Source of the DNA: Corylus avellana
Taxonomy: Eukaryota > Streptophyta > Magnoliopsida > Fagales > Betulaceae
Length of the DNA: 64,000 bases
NCBI RefSeq assembly: GCF_901000735.1
Contig: NC_081541.1
Coordinates: forward strand, 34,552,060 to 34,616,059
Reading direction: 5' to 3'
Shown: in pieces, positions 25,432-37,300 of the stretch
Layout: every line of letters starts with the position of its first letter
How positions within the stretch are numbered: position 1 is the stretch's first letter
Made by a program: the position numbers and the translations under genes
The notes under the pieces: generated by a model
Databases searched by the model: none
Seen by the model: only the letters and a program-made list of their open reading frames with translations
Told to the model about the DNA's origin: nothing

Positions 25432-26282
25432 GGATCCGGCTTCTGTGCAGATGCTGTTAAAATAGAGGGCTCAGATTTAATCAGGCCCCTTTTAATTAAA
25501 CGTAGTCGTTTTCTTTTCCGAAGCTAACGTTTCTTATGGTTTTTTTTTTTTTTTTTTTCTTTAACGCCGTTTAAGGTGGAAGGGAGCTGCACTCGTGTTC
25601 CTTCCATGGCTGTGGCTCCAACTTGAGTCGACGAAGCTGAAGAAAGTAAGGTGCAAAGCTTGAAAGGAGTATCTGGCTTCAATTCCTCTGACCCAAAAAA
25701 AGCAAATCATATTCTTTCTAAACTTCCAGAGCCGCTACTTCCCTCCATGGCTTCATCAAGCAACCCAAAACAGCTTGGAATTTTATTCGTACCTGGGTTT
25801 GCTCTTCGACGGCCGAATCGTCGCAATCAACCACCACCACCGTCAGGTCCACCACGCAGCCGCCGGCTGAGCCTTCTCCGCCAAGTCCTTTTGCAACGAA
25901 ATCTTGGTCATATCCTCCATTGATCACCCAAATTTCGTGAAGCTCCACAGCTATTGCAGTGATCCGAGAGGGCTTCTTCTGGTTTTCGATGATGGTCATG
26001 ACGGGTGGTGGTTTGAAGGGGTTGAAAACCAAATCCATTTTAGCCTTTTTTTTTTTTTTTTTATCTTCAGATCCATTTTAGCTTCTTTTTTTTTTTTCTC
26101 TCTTTCAGATCCATTTTAGCTTGAAAGGAAGAGAAGTGCATCCCCTTCCTCAAACCATAAGAAACGTTAGCTTCAAAAAAGAAAACGACCACGTTTAATT
26201 AAAAGGGGCTTGATTAAATTTGAGCCCTCTATTTTTTAACAGCATCGATCTGCGCTAAAAACTACAGCACAGAAGCCTGATC
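25432..26282. mobile_element. Pack-MULE-like non-autonomous Mutator element (851 bp) upstream of RPC8
   Basis: Long terminal inverted repeats: 25432-25542 pairs with the reverse complement of 26153-26282. Both contain GGCTTCTGTGC, ATGCTGTTAAAA, TAGAGGGCTCA, CCCCTTTTAATTAAACGT and GAAGCTAACGTTTCTTATGG. The right arm has about 18 extra bases. A perfect 9-bp direct repeat, GGTCAGACT, flanks the element (25423-25431 and 26283-26291). A 9-bp duplication is the mark of Mutator-like transposition. No transposase is encoded; instead the centre holds a receptor-kinase fragment. The near end lies about 290 bp from the RPC8 start codon, beyond its 5'UTR intron, so it may contribute promoter sequence. 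Confidence 0.9.
25803..26010 (+). pseudogene. Captured receptor-like kinase N-lobe fragment inside the Pack-MULE
   Basis: In one frame the DNA reads DGRIVAIN, a short His-rich stretch, a stop, then KSFCNEILVISSIDHPNFVK and GLLLVFD. This is the beta2 to beta5 region of a plant receptor-like kinase: the DGR-VAVK strand, the NE of helix C, the HPN-VKL strand and the hinge LLLVYD. The position of the ATP-binding Lys is Asn (VAIN), an in-frame stop follows, and no C-lobe is present, so it cannot be a kinase. Its role is a captured passenger; I cannot name the parent gene. Confidence 0.8.
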
Positions 26283-26582
26283 GGTCAGACTAGTTAGTGA
26301 TGAAACTTTCTTACTTGAGAGTGAATGATATAGTATATGACATTGCTCTTTTGAAAATCGTTGTACAAAGTATATACAGTGTTATTTATTTATTTATTTT
26401 GTTAAAAACACATGTTTTCACCCAGAATTTTGAAGAAGTTGGCAAATTTTAACCTTTAAACCCTTTTCATATCAATATAGCATGATTGTGGTGTTAAATA
26501 CATACTCTTACTTGATTATATTAATGTTTGTAAACTATTAATTACTTGAATACACCCCAACCGCCCCCGGGCAAAAATGGAA

Positions 26583-26682
26583 NNNNNNNNNNNNNNNNNN
26601 NNNNNNNNNNNNNNNNNNNNNNNNNNNNNNNNNNNNNNNNNNNNNNNNNNNNNNNNNNNNNNNNNNNNNNNNNNNNNNNNNN
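26583..26682. other. Assembly gap of exactly 100 N
   Basis: A run of 100 N, the conventional placeholder for unknown size. The flanks are the end of one copy and the interior start of another copy of the same 3.6-kb block. Confidence 0.99.
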
Positions 26683-27136
26683 ACTACCATGATACCCATG
26701 AAACAATCAGAAAGGAGCATTCAGCCGAGTATAATGCATCAAATGAGATACAAGGTTACTCATTGAAAATAGAGATTGCTCCCCAGCTATCCTCCTCAAA
26801 TTCATACTTAAAAAGAAATGACTCCCAGATTAACCTATCGATCCCTTACCAATGATCCAAGACAAGGTGATTCAAATCATCATGTTAACTAGTAACCAAG
26901 CTACTTAACAAGAATAAATAGTAACCATGCCACGATGAAACCGCAAAATGCAATTTTAGCCCCACGCTCAGAAACAAGCCCAAAAGAGGAGCACATGCAT
27001 ACAAGTGGCACATCTGTGATGAATAAAGTAGTAATACTTGTAAACAGGAAAAGAAGGGTTACAAAAATAATAAAAAATTATATGCAGAAGCACTAGTCGC
27101 ATTAGAGTTAAATAAGTAAAGATGTGCAAGACATAC

Positions 27137-28798
27137 AGCGTAAACCCGTAGAATTAGATTCTTTAAGTTTTGCAGCAATAATCTCTCCCTCAAATGGACG
27201 AAACATAATCAGTCTGAACACCACCTGCAAAAATATGAAGAAAAAAAAAGGACAAAATTGTTTTCTGATTAGTAACTTCAAATGTAGGGATTCCGATTCT
27301 AAGTAAATAGATAAAAATTGTGGCTTATAAAATAATTGGACACCAAATCCACTTGTACATAATAAAAAAACCACCATAGCCACTGATACACTAGAGAGAG
27401 GGGAAAAAAAGGCGCTAAGGAAAACAAACAAGCTAATTCAAATTCTATCAGAAACACAAATGACTCGTTCAACTATAAAGTGAAATCTAAACATCCAATT
27501 AGCAAAAGCTTTGCACGAATCAAGAAAACTATATTTACCCTATCTAACAAAAGTGAAACCAAAATTACAATTCCAAACCAAAACTTATTCCAAAAATATA
27601 TATAAACAAATCAGAACTACAAACAAATATTACCAAAACACTATTGTTCCTACTAAGACTATGAGAAACAATACAAGATATAGTCAAATCTAAAGTTTCA
27701 TTCCATAAAGGACCATATCAAGAATCTTTTGCCTCAATCAGCAACCTACTAGAGATACTACTTTCCACATTTTTTTTTATAAGTAAATGCAATTTATTAA
27801 AGAGCGCAAAATGAGCAACCCAAGTACAAAGGAAATATAAAAGAGAAAAACCTAGGTCGAATATATTGAATACACTACTACCTTCAACATTACCTCCTTA
27901 AAACTGATAAACTGATTTCCATAACGATATTGAATACACTACAAACCAAATATATGGGTCTTGCACATACAGCTCGCATGCCCTACCCATTACCCACCCC
28001 TCTTCGTGCATGTGTGTGGCCATGGAATCAGAGCAATTGAAATTGGCTTTACAATATTTGTTAAAATTCTTGTCAAAATCTAATCAAAGTCATATACGAG
28101 AATGCCAAACAATAAATGAGAAGGCGGTACAAAAATGCTAATTGACCTTGCAGAGTGATTTCCTAGGGAACATATTGGAAAAAAAAAAAAAAAAAAAAAA
28201 AAAAACAACCACAATCACAATGCTAATTGCAAATTAAAATATATAAATGCAAACAAAAGTAAGTTTCAAACTGAGTTTAGACAAGGTATAAACTATCCCA
28301 AACTAGTTCAAAACCAATTGAAAATCGATTTTTTTTTTTTTTTTCAGGTTCAGTTTAGACCAGAACTAAACCAGTGATTTCCCAAAACCCCCCCTAAGAG
28401 TCCCATTTACGAGAATCGAGCCTAAGATTCATGGGAATCGAATAAAGATTTGAGTTTCAAAGTATAAGAAGGTATAGTATTCATCAAGCATACCGTATAG
28501 GTCGGAGCGCCATCACTGGGAAAGATAAAGCCACCTTTAATGGAGCGGATATCATAGACGGAGACACAAAGACCCAATTTTGCAATAACCTTCAACACAA
28601 CAATAATAGAGCCTTTCAGATGATGTCAACAATGGTTGATTGATCACAGTAAAAAGAAGAGTGTATTGAGAAAACCATAGAGCAAACCTTGTCTAGGAAA
28701 AGTTTTTCAAGCTCTCCTTTGACAACTTCCTCGCAGGGAAGGCTAAGGAGACTTGGTGGCACGCGAAAGGTGTGCTCCAATCGGCTAAGGTAGAACAT
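27137..28798 (-). pseudogene. Second copy of RPC8 coding exons 1-3 (probable assembly duplicate)
   Basis: Exons 28798-28688, 28589-28494 and 27224-27137 repeat the first three coding exons of RPC8 with intact frame and splice sites, and I see no coding change. Exons 4-7 are absent because the block begins after them at the gap. If the duplication is real this is a truncated gene. More likely it is the same gene seen twice through an unmerged contig overlap. Confidence 0.85.
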
Positions 28799-29100
28799 CT
28801 GGGCCTCCTTCAAAAACCTTTTTTTTATAATCCAAACTGAAACCAATGAAGAAGTACTATATAGCATCTCTCATGTTATATACAAAAAGAATAAAACTTT
28901 AAGCAAAACCCACGTTGTTTCTTTGTTACATGTGAATAGTGAGAGGCTTACTTGAGATTTCGTGGCCGGAAAACGGTGATCACGGGCGGCGCAGAGAGGA
29001 AGGACTGTGTTTGAGGGATTCGGCGCAGATTAGAATCCAAAAAGCCACGTCACCGTTTTAAATGGATTGGGGGCTGATCCAGGTCAGACTGGATCCGGCT

Positions 29101-29951
29101 TCTGTGCAGATGCTGTTAAAATAGAGGGCTCAGATTTAATCAGGCCCCTTTTAATTAAACGTAGTCGTTTTCTTTTCCGAAGCTAACGTTTCTTATGGTT
29201 TTTTTTGTTTTTTTTTCTCTTTAACGCCGTTTAAGGTGGAAGGGAGCTGCACTCGTGTTCCTTCCATGGCTGTGAGCCTGTGGCTCCAACTTGAGTCGAC
29301 GAAGCTGAAGAAAGTAAGGTGCAAAGCTTGAAAGGAGTATCTGGCTTCAATTCCTCTGACCCAAAAAAAGCAAATCATATTCTTTCTAAACTTCCAGAGC
29401 CGCTACTTCCCTCCATGGCTTCATCAAGCAACCCAAAACAGCTTGGAATTTTATTCGTACCTGGGTTTGCTCTTCGACGGCCGAATCGTCGCAATCAACC
29501 ACCACCACCGTCAGGTCCACCACGCAGCCGCCGGCTGAGCCTTCTCCGCCAAGTCCTTTTGCAACGAAATCTTGGTCATATCCTCCATTGATCACCCAAA
29601 TTTCGTGAAGCTCCACAGCTATTGCAGTGATCCGAGAGGGCTTCTTCTGGTTTTCGATGATGGTCATGACGGGTGGTGGTTTGAAGGGGTTGAAAACCAA
29701 ATCCATTTTAGCCTTTTTTTTTTTTTTTTTTATCTTCAGATCCATTTTAGCTTCTTTTTTTTTTTTCTCTCTTTCAGATCCATTTTAGCTTGAAAGGAAG
29801 AGAAGTGCATCCCCTTCCTCAAACCATAAGAAACGTTAGCTTCAAAAAAGAAAACGACCACGTTTAATTAAAAGGGGCTTGATTAAATTTGAGCCCTCTA
29901 TTTTTTAACAGCATCGATCTGCGCTAAAAACTACAGCACAGAAGCCTGATC
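29101..29951. mobile_element. Second assembly copy of the Pack-MULE-like element
   Basis: Same element as at 25432-26282, also 851 bp, with the same GGTCAGACT target duplication at 29092-29100 and 29952-29960. The shared insertion site shows both copies come from one insertion event before the block was doubled, or represent one locus. Confidence 0.88.
29470..29677 (+). pseudogene. Second assembly copy of the captured kinase fragment
   Basis: Identical in content to 25803-26010, with the same VAIN substitution and in-frame stop. See that entry for interpretation. Confidence 0.78.
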
Positions 29952-29985
29952 GGTCAGACTAGTTAGTGATGAAACTTTCTTACTT

Positions 29986-30131
29986 TTTCTTTTTATTTTT
30001 TATTTATGACAAAGTGATTTTTCACCAGCAATGTCTTGAAAATTCAATGATAAAGTTGTAAGAGTTAAATGGGGAGTGATCAAAGGCATGTCTTTATCGT
30101 AAATCGTAATATTATCTTACTATACCAATTT
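29986..30131. other. 146-bp segment present only in the second block copy
   Basis: The first copy runs directly from TTACTT (to 26316) to GAGAGTGAATG (from 26317). Here the same two sequences are 146 bp apart. No terminal repeats or coding content are visible. A short CTTACT occurs near both edges, so a deletion through microhomology in the other copy is possible. Confidence 0.85.
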
Positions 30132-30397
30132 GAGAGTGAATGATATAGTATATGACATTGCTCTTTTGAAAATCGTTGTACAAAGTATATACAGTGTTAT
30201 TTATTTATTTATTTTGTTAAAAACACATGTTTTCACCCAGAATTTTGAAGAAGTTGGCAAATTTTAACCTTTAAACCCTTTTCATATCAATATAGCATGA
30301 TTGTGGTGTTAAATACATACTCTTACTTGATTATATTAATGTTTGTAAACTATTAATTACTTGAATACACCCCAACCGCCCCCGGGCAAAAATGGAA

Positions 30398-31377
30398 GAG
30401 AAATGTTAGATAGAAGATTCATCCAACAAGGTTCACGTGATTCTTCTAATTAATCCTTGTTAAATAAATAAATAATTCAATAGAATGCTACATCAATATT
30501 GTTGGACAATTTTAATATCTAGCATGAATTTTTTTTTTTTTTAAAAAAAAAAAATGTAGTTTACCCATTTACTTAGTTATGACTTCTTTTCTAGAGTTTA
30601 TACAAGTTCAGTTAAACCATGACTTGCCAGAAATTCAACTGGTGCAAACAAATATATATATTTTTTAGAAGAAATTGAAATGTCATGCCTTCTAGGGATG
30701 AAGATCGGTGATTCATTTAAAATGAACGGCCCAAATTAAAGTTGTCACACAATTGAAATATCCTATAACCCAATCTCAACCAAACAAATCCTGGATTAAA
30801 GTGTCGAAAGCATAATGTACATCGCTATCTATTCAACTCCTCCAATACCTCAATCATTCCAAATGTGAACAAAGGTTAAAAAATCAAAATAAAAACACTC
30901 AGTTCAATATCTTTACAAACCAAAAATTGAACTAAATTATGTTATCAGAGGAGAAGCAGCACCCATGTTGGAACAATTCTATCCACCTTCTCTCTTCTTG
31001 TTAACAGTGTACTCCTTGTAGTCTTAAGAGAGAGAGAGAGAGAGAGTACCTTTTTAAGCTATCCTGTTGTGTATCTGCTTCGGACATGTTTGGTTGCCAA
31101 GTAAACGCAAACGCAACAGCCTGTGAATTTCATTAATAAATATAAACTACAAACTATATTTTTACAAACCTGAGGAGGGATCCCACTACTAGGTTACAGG
31201 GAACTCAATTTTGTGTTAGCCGTTTTTACAGTACTCACCTCAACATTACTACAGTGGGCATCCCCCCAGGAAAAATCGCAGCTATATGACAATTATACCA
31301 TAGAAATACAACCAATCATTTACAAATGAAGTCTAGCTCCAAAATTCCCCCTTTTTCTTTTTCCTTTTTTTTTTTTT
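30398..31377. other. Intergenic region and 3'UTR of PI4KA1
   Basis: No coding gene is visible. A (GA)n microsatellite lies at 31028-31046. The part adjacent to 31377 should be the PI4KA1 3'UTR. A poly-T tract is at 31366-31379, right at the stop codon side. Confidence 0.55.
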
Positions 31378-34300
31378 TTACTTCTCAATGCCCTGCTGCA
31401 GATATTGTATCAAGTCATAGCCAGCAGTTGTCCACTTGTTGTAAGCATCTGTGCACACACGGATCATGAAATTGGCTGCCTCCCGCTCACTCATCTCAGG
31501 ATGAAATCTCCGGCGAAGGTTTCCAATGGGGTCACCCCTGCTGAAGCAGGGTAATCCACTATCTCGCATTAACAATACTGTGTTGATAATCCCATCCGTA
31601 TAACGGCGGGCAGCAAGGTACCCCTTCACGCATAACCTGTGGAGATTCGATAAAAAAGAGTTCGGTTCACAAATACAACAAAGCAATTAAGTTTGATCTA
31701 AATAAAAAGTTTATTCATGAACAGACATGTCCTCACTACCTTACAAATTGGATCCAAGTTTCACTTTTCATAGCCCCTGATGGGTCTAGTAGTTGTGTCA
31801 TCTCATGGCTCAATTTAAAGTGTGCACTTTCAAAGCGCATATTTCCACCCGGTGAAGTTTCCAAGATGAAACCAAAATCGATATGAACAAGCCTCCCCAC
31901 ACTGCATTGACATGTACATTAGAATCGGGTGTATTTCTACACAAACTTTGTTCTGGTATTTGGAAAGACCATAATATGTTTCTTCAAGAATATTATTTGG
32001 AATCGGCTAATGAGATTTAAGCAAGTAAATAACCAATTTAGATTTGTCTTGTCGCAACAGAGCTAAATCGAAATAATTCCTGTAATTATCACAAATAACA
32101 AGTTACACTCATAAAATCATGAAAAAGATAGATCATACTTGTCAAAAAGAAGATTCCCGTTGTGCCTATCCTTTGGTTGAAGTAAAAGGCTGGCAACTGC
32201 ATAACCGGCACTGCTAATGATAAAATTCTCACGTGCAGCTTCGAAACTTTGAGAGCCAACAGGCCCATAGTCCTGTTGAAAAATCTCATATAAACCACCA
32301 TCTGTCGTTTCACCCATCTGACTTCTGCTTCGTGTATTAGGCACAACCTGCAAGATAAGATGGCATTTAGAGATGATTCGAAGAATAATCCATCAAGAGT
32401 AAAGCAAAATATTGTTAAATCTTCTAGAATTAGCAAAAGATTTTTATCTTTTATCAAATGCAAATTTCCATAGTCAGACTTAAGAAACAAATATTTCACA
32501 ATTTCTTATAACTTTTCCCAAATATTGGATTTTTTAATTCGTAGTTTCATTTGTTTTAATTTTATTCATATATTTATTTCTTTACCAGTATCTTTCTTCT
32601 TCTTTTTTTCTTTTTTCTTTTTTTTTTTCTGAAAATTAATCGAGATATCACTAAAAACATAAGATGCCACCAGGAACACAAGAAGTATACATGAAAAAAA
32701 AAAAAAAAAACTAACAAGGAGAAAAAAGAGCAAGGAAATCATGGTAACTAGTCACCAAGAGAAACAAAATCAGTTGTCCAAAGATACAAAGTATAGAAAA
32801 CAATGACTTAAGCTCGTCCAAGGTCCACTCATGGCCCTCAAAACTTCTATCATTCCTTTCACTCCATAGACATCATAAGAAGCATAAAGGCACCATCTTC
32901 CACACAGCAGCAGCCAAAAATAAACTATGATTTCTAATCTTGAAAAGCCCAGAAATTCAGCGGATTCAATATCAAAGCACAAAACAAACTTACTCTTCAC
33001 CCGTTGAAAAGGCCACTTGGTCCAAGCCATGCAGAATGAGTGGTAGGACCATATAAAATAAAACCCTACATCTATTTTTTTTTTTTTTTTTTTTTTATGT
33101 CGGGGAACCTCTCCAAGGTAGGGCTCTTCAGACCAAAATAAAATCCTACATCCTGGTAAGAAAAATTCCCATCACAGGCCTATGATACAAACAACCAAGA
33201 GACTAAGCTTACAAGTACCTTCAACTAATAGTCAATTTTAATTGAAATTTAAGGCTTCTATTTTTGGTTTTCTAATTTAGTTGGTTTGTCATAACAAAAT
33301 CCAGGTCAAAGGGAATTTTAACCCTCTTGCTTTAATTTTGAGCAAGAAATTAAAACTAACTTGTTAGAACTCAAATGGAGATACAGCAATTCTGACATTC
33401 AATTTCATCCATTTCAATGAGGAAATTCTAGAAAAGATAATTAAGAAAAAAAAAAAAACCAACAATGAGGGAAAAAGAACCATAATTTTCAAATCTCCCC
33501 TATTCTCTTCAATTGTATATATTCAAGTCTAACAATCCCAAAAATTAGGATAAAAAGAAGTAATCTGTCACTTGCTGCATTGATGTGTCAATCAACACAA
33601 GCAATATCTTCAATTATTAAGGAAACTATTTAGAAGTACATGAACTCCCACATTCTAGTCTCCCAAGTTGTAATTTGGTAATTGTCCATGTAACATTTTG
33701 GCACGAAAACTACATGCACCGCATGTGTACTACATGTGAATATGCATGCACTCAAGTAGAATCCTTCAAATTAAATAGTAAGATAAAAATTCACCTCAAT
33801 TATGCCTCTCTCCGCGCCAGTTGGGAGAACACCATAAGGAAACAGATAGAGATTAAGTCCAACTGCTTCAAATATGTCTCGAAGAAGTGCTATCACTTGA
33901 AGAGCAAGAACATCCTGTCGACAATCATCTCCGACCTTGAATAAGAGAACTCGGTTAAGCCATGCATAACAAATCTTAAAGAAATTAGGATTGGTCATCA
34001 GATAGGCTGATCCCAATTAGTTCATGGGTCCATTAAAGCCAACCCCAACTTTATTGGGATTTAACACATAGTTGGTTAGAATCTCAGATATAATGTAATT
34101 TCTACTTATTCCTTTAAGGTCAAAAATGTATTAGCCTGGGCTTTAGTGGAATGTGCAACAATAAATGCATTCAAAACCATTTATGACAAACATGGTGCTA
34201 ACCAAAAAAATAAAAGGAATAGATAAGAAAAAGGCCAGTAAACTTGAGAGGCTTAATTGTTTAAATTTGCAATAATTGGTTAAACTTTACATGTGCATTC

Positions 34301-37300
34301 AAAATTCAATTTTTGGGTCTAACTCATAGGTGGATATCAATGGAAATTTTCAACAGAACACCTTACCTTGAAAATGCAAGCTTGGGGCTTTGTATCATTT
34401 TGGTCCCCATGCCGATCTACCACGTTAAATGTAATCATTATTGGGACTTTTGCTGCCGACTGTAAGGGTATTCCACTATCCACCCGAATGCCCCTAACAA
34501 GCTTGTTAGTAGCAGTTGGTAAATAGAGGTCTTCTCCTTGCACTTCAATTTCCTCCAACTCACTGTCGTAGAAAGTTAAGCCACAACATCAACTGCTAGA
34601 TGCAATACTTATGGGCTTAACAATTAAAATGTAAGAAACATACCTTCGGATACGAGCTCGGCGCTCTTCCTTGGAATACGGAAAAAGTTTGCCAGAAATC
34701 GATGTAACTTTGTCAAAGAAATCAAATTCTCTATTAAACAAGTCAAGTGCCTTGGGAGCAAAACCATCAATAACGCGCTGTCTAACGATTGGTAACAGTG
34801 CTTGAAACGAACTATTCTGAAATGACAGAGGAAATAGATAGAAGTTTTCAGCATTTAGCAACAGACTACCAGAAGAAAACATAAAAACTAACCATAAAGA
34901 TTGAAAATTGTACAGACTACTGATAACAAAGCAGAGTCAAGCTAAAGATGGAAAATTGTAAAAACCACTGATAACAAAGCAGAGTCATGCAAACACATCT
35001 TACCTTGTAAGCATATCTAAGGTAAATTTTTTTTTATATGCAAGTAATCGAAATATTATAAAAAGCGAAAAAAGCTACCTAGGTAAACATGAAGTATACA
35101 AGAGAAACACCTAATTAGAAAGAGAAAAAAGAAAAAGAAAATCATGAAAACTAAGTTTATGAAGAAAAACAAACACAACTGTCCAAAGATAAAGAGTATT
35201 GAAGAACAAATAGTTAAGCTCCACCACCATCCTCTTAGCTTCTATCATTTCTATCCCTCTAAGGACACTACAAAAGGCATAAAGGCAACAACTTCCACAC
35301 AATTGCACTCTGAGAGCTACCAAATAACCTTCTCCAACAAGCAAACAAGTCTAATACTTGTCTAGGCATAACCTAAAACAGTCCAACACAATTGAAGATA
35401 GCATTCCATAAAGTACAAGCAACCTCACAATGGAGAAGAAGATGATCAACAGACTCTCATTCCTCAAACACATACATGCCGCTTCCTAAGGTTATCCATG
35501 GTAAGGATCTTTCCTAGAGCGAGCGACTGACCAAGCAAAGAAGGCCCCTCTCAAAGGTAATATGTACAAATTCATCACAAACTTGAATCACTAAAACTAA
35601 ACTATGCTATCTTCTTATACTATTACCTTCCCCGATACAACCACAACATAGCACCCAACATACAGTTCAATATCCAACACTTCCAATAGTGTAATATCTC
35701 TATATACACATTATGAAACAGCATTTTAGCTCCATCGCATTGATGAGAATAGCATGTAGTTTGCATCATAAATAAACTACCATGTTCTATTTGACCTGAA
35801 GCACACATGCAGACATACCTTCCCAGAGGCAGGATCTTTCCCTGATTCTGATACTTGCATCTCCTCACCCTGCCATTCTTAAACTCAGTGCTAATTGAAT
35901 GGAAATTAAAATAGATTTACTGTTAAAGCACATTATATTTTGCAGTTTTCATCACAAAATACAACAAAGGAAAAATAAACAGATAAACAAATAAAATAAG
36001 GATAGACTGTGATAGGACAGTGCCAATCAAGGTTGACTGGGCTTCACTCCTTTTTACATACATGGTCATATTATTTATAGATGTGAACTGCTCAAATAAA
36101 TCTATATTTTTTTATAAGTATTATTGGAACTGCTCAAATAAATCTATAAAGCATTAGGATAAACAAACTTTAAATTTTGTTCTGTTTATTGAAGTAAAAA
36201 CATCTATATCTTCACTTAGATTTATACAGTGATTGTGAATAGTGTTACATATATGAGCCAAATAACAATCTTTACTTTCTAATAAAAAGAAGTGTTAATT
36301 TCCTAATTTTACTCCGTTGTCTATCATAAAAGAAATGCTTCACTTATTGAAAGGTTAACTATTTATCTAAAAAGGGGCGAGACCCTATTGACATTGACTG
36401 GACACCATCCTATTATAATTTATGCCAATAAAAAATGAATACTAAAACAGTTAACTACAGCTGTAGAAGTCACAGTTGGAATTTTTCCACACCTGTAGAT
36501 GCCATATCAGAATATGAGCAAATACATCATCTCTTTGAGCTGCTCTGAGCAAATATCCCTCTACTAACCTCTGCAAAATGATGAAGTAAAAATCAGAAAA
36601 ATTCAGACATTCACAGATATTGATATGTTGTATTCATAATGGCATTATTTGGCCTGCAGATGAAACAAACTTGTGATTGTGCTGAATTGGATTCTCCTGG
36701 GCTGCGCAAGTTCAGTTTGGTGGGTCAAAGGGGAAAAAATGATAATCAATGAATTGGTATTAAAAAACTGCAGTTTAACCAGAAATATTTGCTTTCCTCA
36801 CTATCTTTGTTGGTTTCATGCCACATAATTTATTCAAAATGGATAATTTTTATTTTGAACTGGCAAATATTCCATGGCATGTAAAAACCACTTATAATTG
36901 GATAAGGTTCAGGATGGTTTGAATTGCCCCAAAACTCCGCCAACCCAAATTAAATCGAATTAGATTGGGATAAACCTGTCCAACATCTACGAACAAAAAA
37001 TCTAGCATAAAATGCCCATGCTTGGGTTCAACTTTATGCAACAAATGAAAACATATGTACACACACCCCAGCCGCACGTACACTCACAAAGAAAACAATA
37101 AACATCTTTATTAGAAATCTAACCTCTTCATCATATCGCAGGGCCTGCACAAGCTGCGGCATGAAGAAGGTTACTGTTTTGGGAGGATAGGACTCCAGAA
37201 CCCTAAGAACATATGCCATAACACGTGGATGACCCTTATAAGCAGGAGTGAGGAACTCAAGAGCTTGTGTAATTGAACATGCAGCCCAGTGCGGCAATTG

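Larger units (their letters stand above)
23025..26582. repeat. First copy of a near-identical 3.6-kb block abutting the N gap
   Basis: This block (RPC8 coding exons 1-3, 5'UTR and Pack-MULE) is repeated at 26683-30397. Identity includes introns and homopolymer lengths, apart from a few indels. It ends exactly at the first N of the gap. Confidence 0.95.
26683..30397. repeat. Second copy of the 3.6-kb block, starting at the N gap
   Basis: 26683 corresponds to 23025 and 30397 to 26582; beyond 30397 the sequence is unique. Differences from the first copy are a 146-bp extra segment (29986-30131), an 8-bp tandem repeat (GAGCCTGT near 29273), a changed poly-T tract near 29200 and single-base homopolymer shifts. 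That pattern is what two alleles or one overlapping locus would show. Confidence 0.95.

Noticed and set aside
25803..26010. A working receptor-like kinase gene upstream of RPC8
   Set aside because: Only the beta2-beta5 part is present, the ATP-binding Lys is Asn, there is an in-frame stop and the fragment lies inside a Pack-MULE.
27137..28798. A second functional RPC8 paralogue
   Set aside because: Only the first three coding exons are present, with no coding difference from the first copy, and the copy begins exactly at an N gap. An assembly overlap explains it better.
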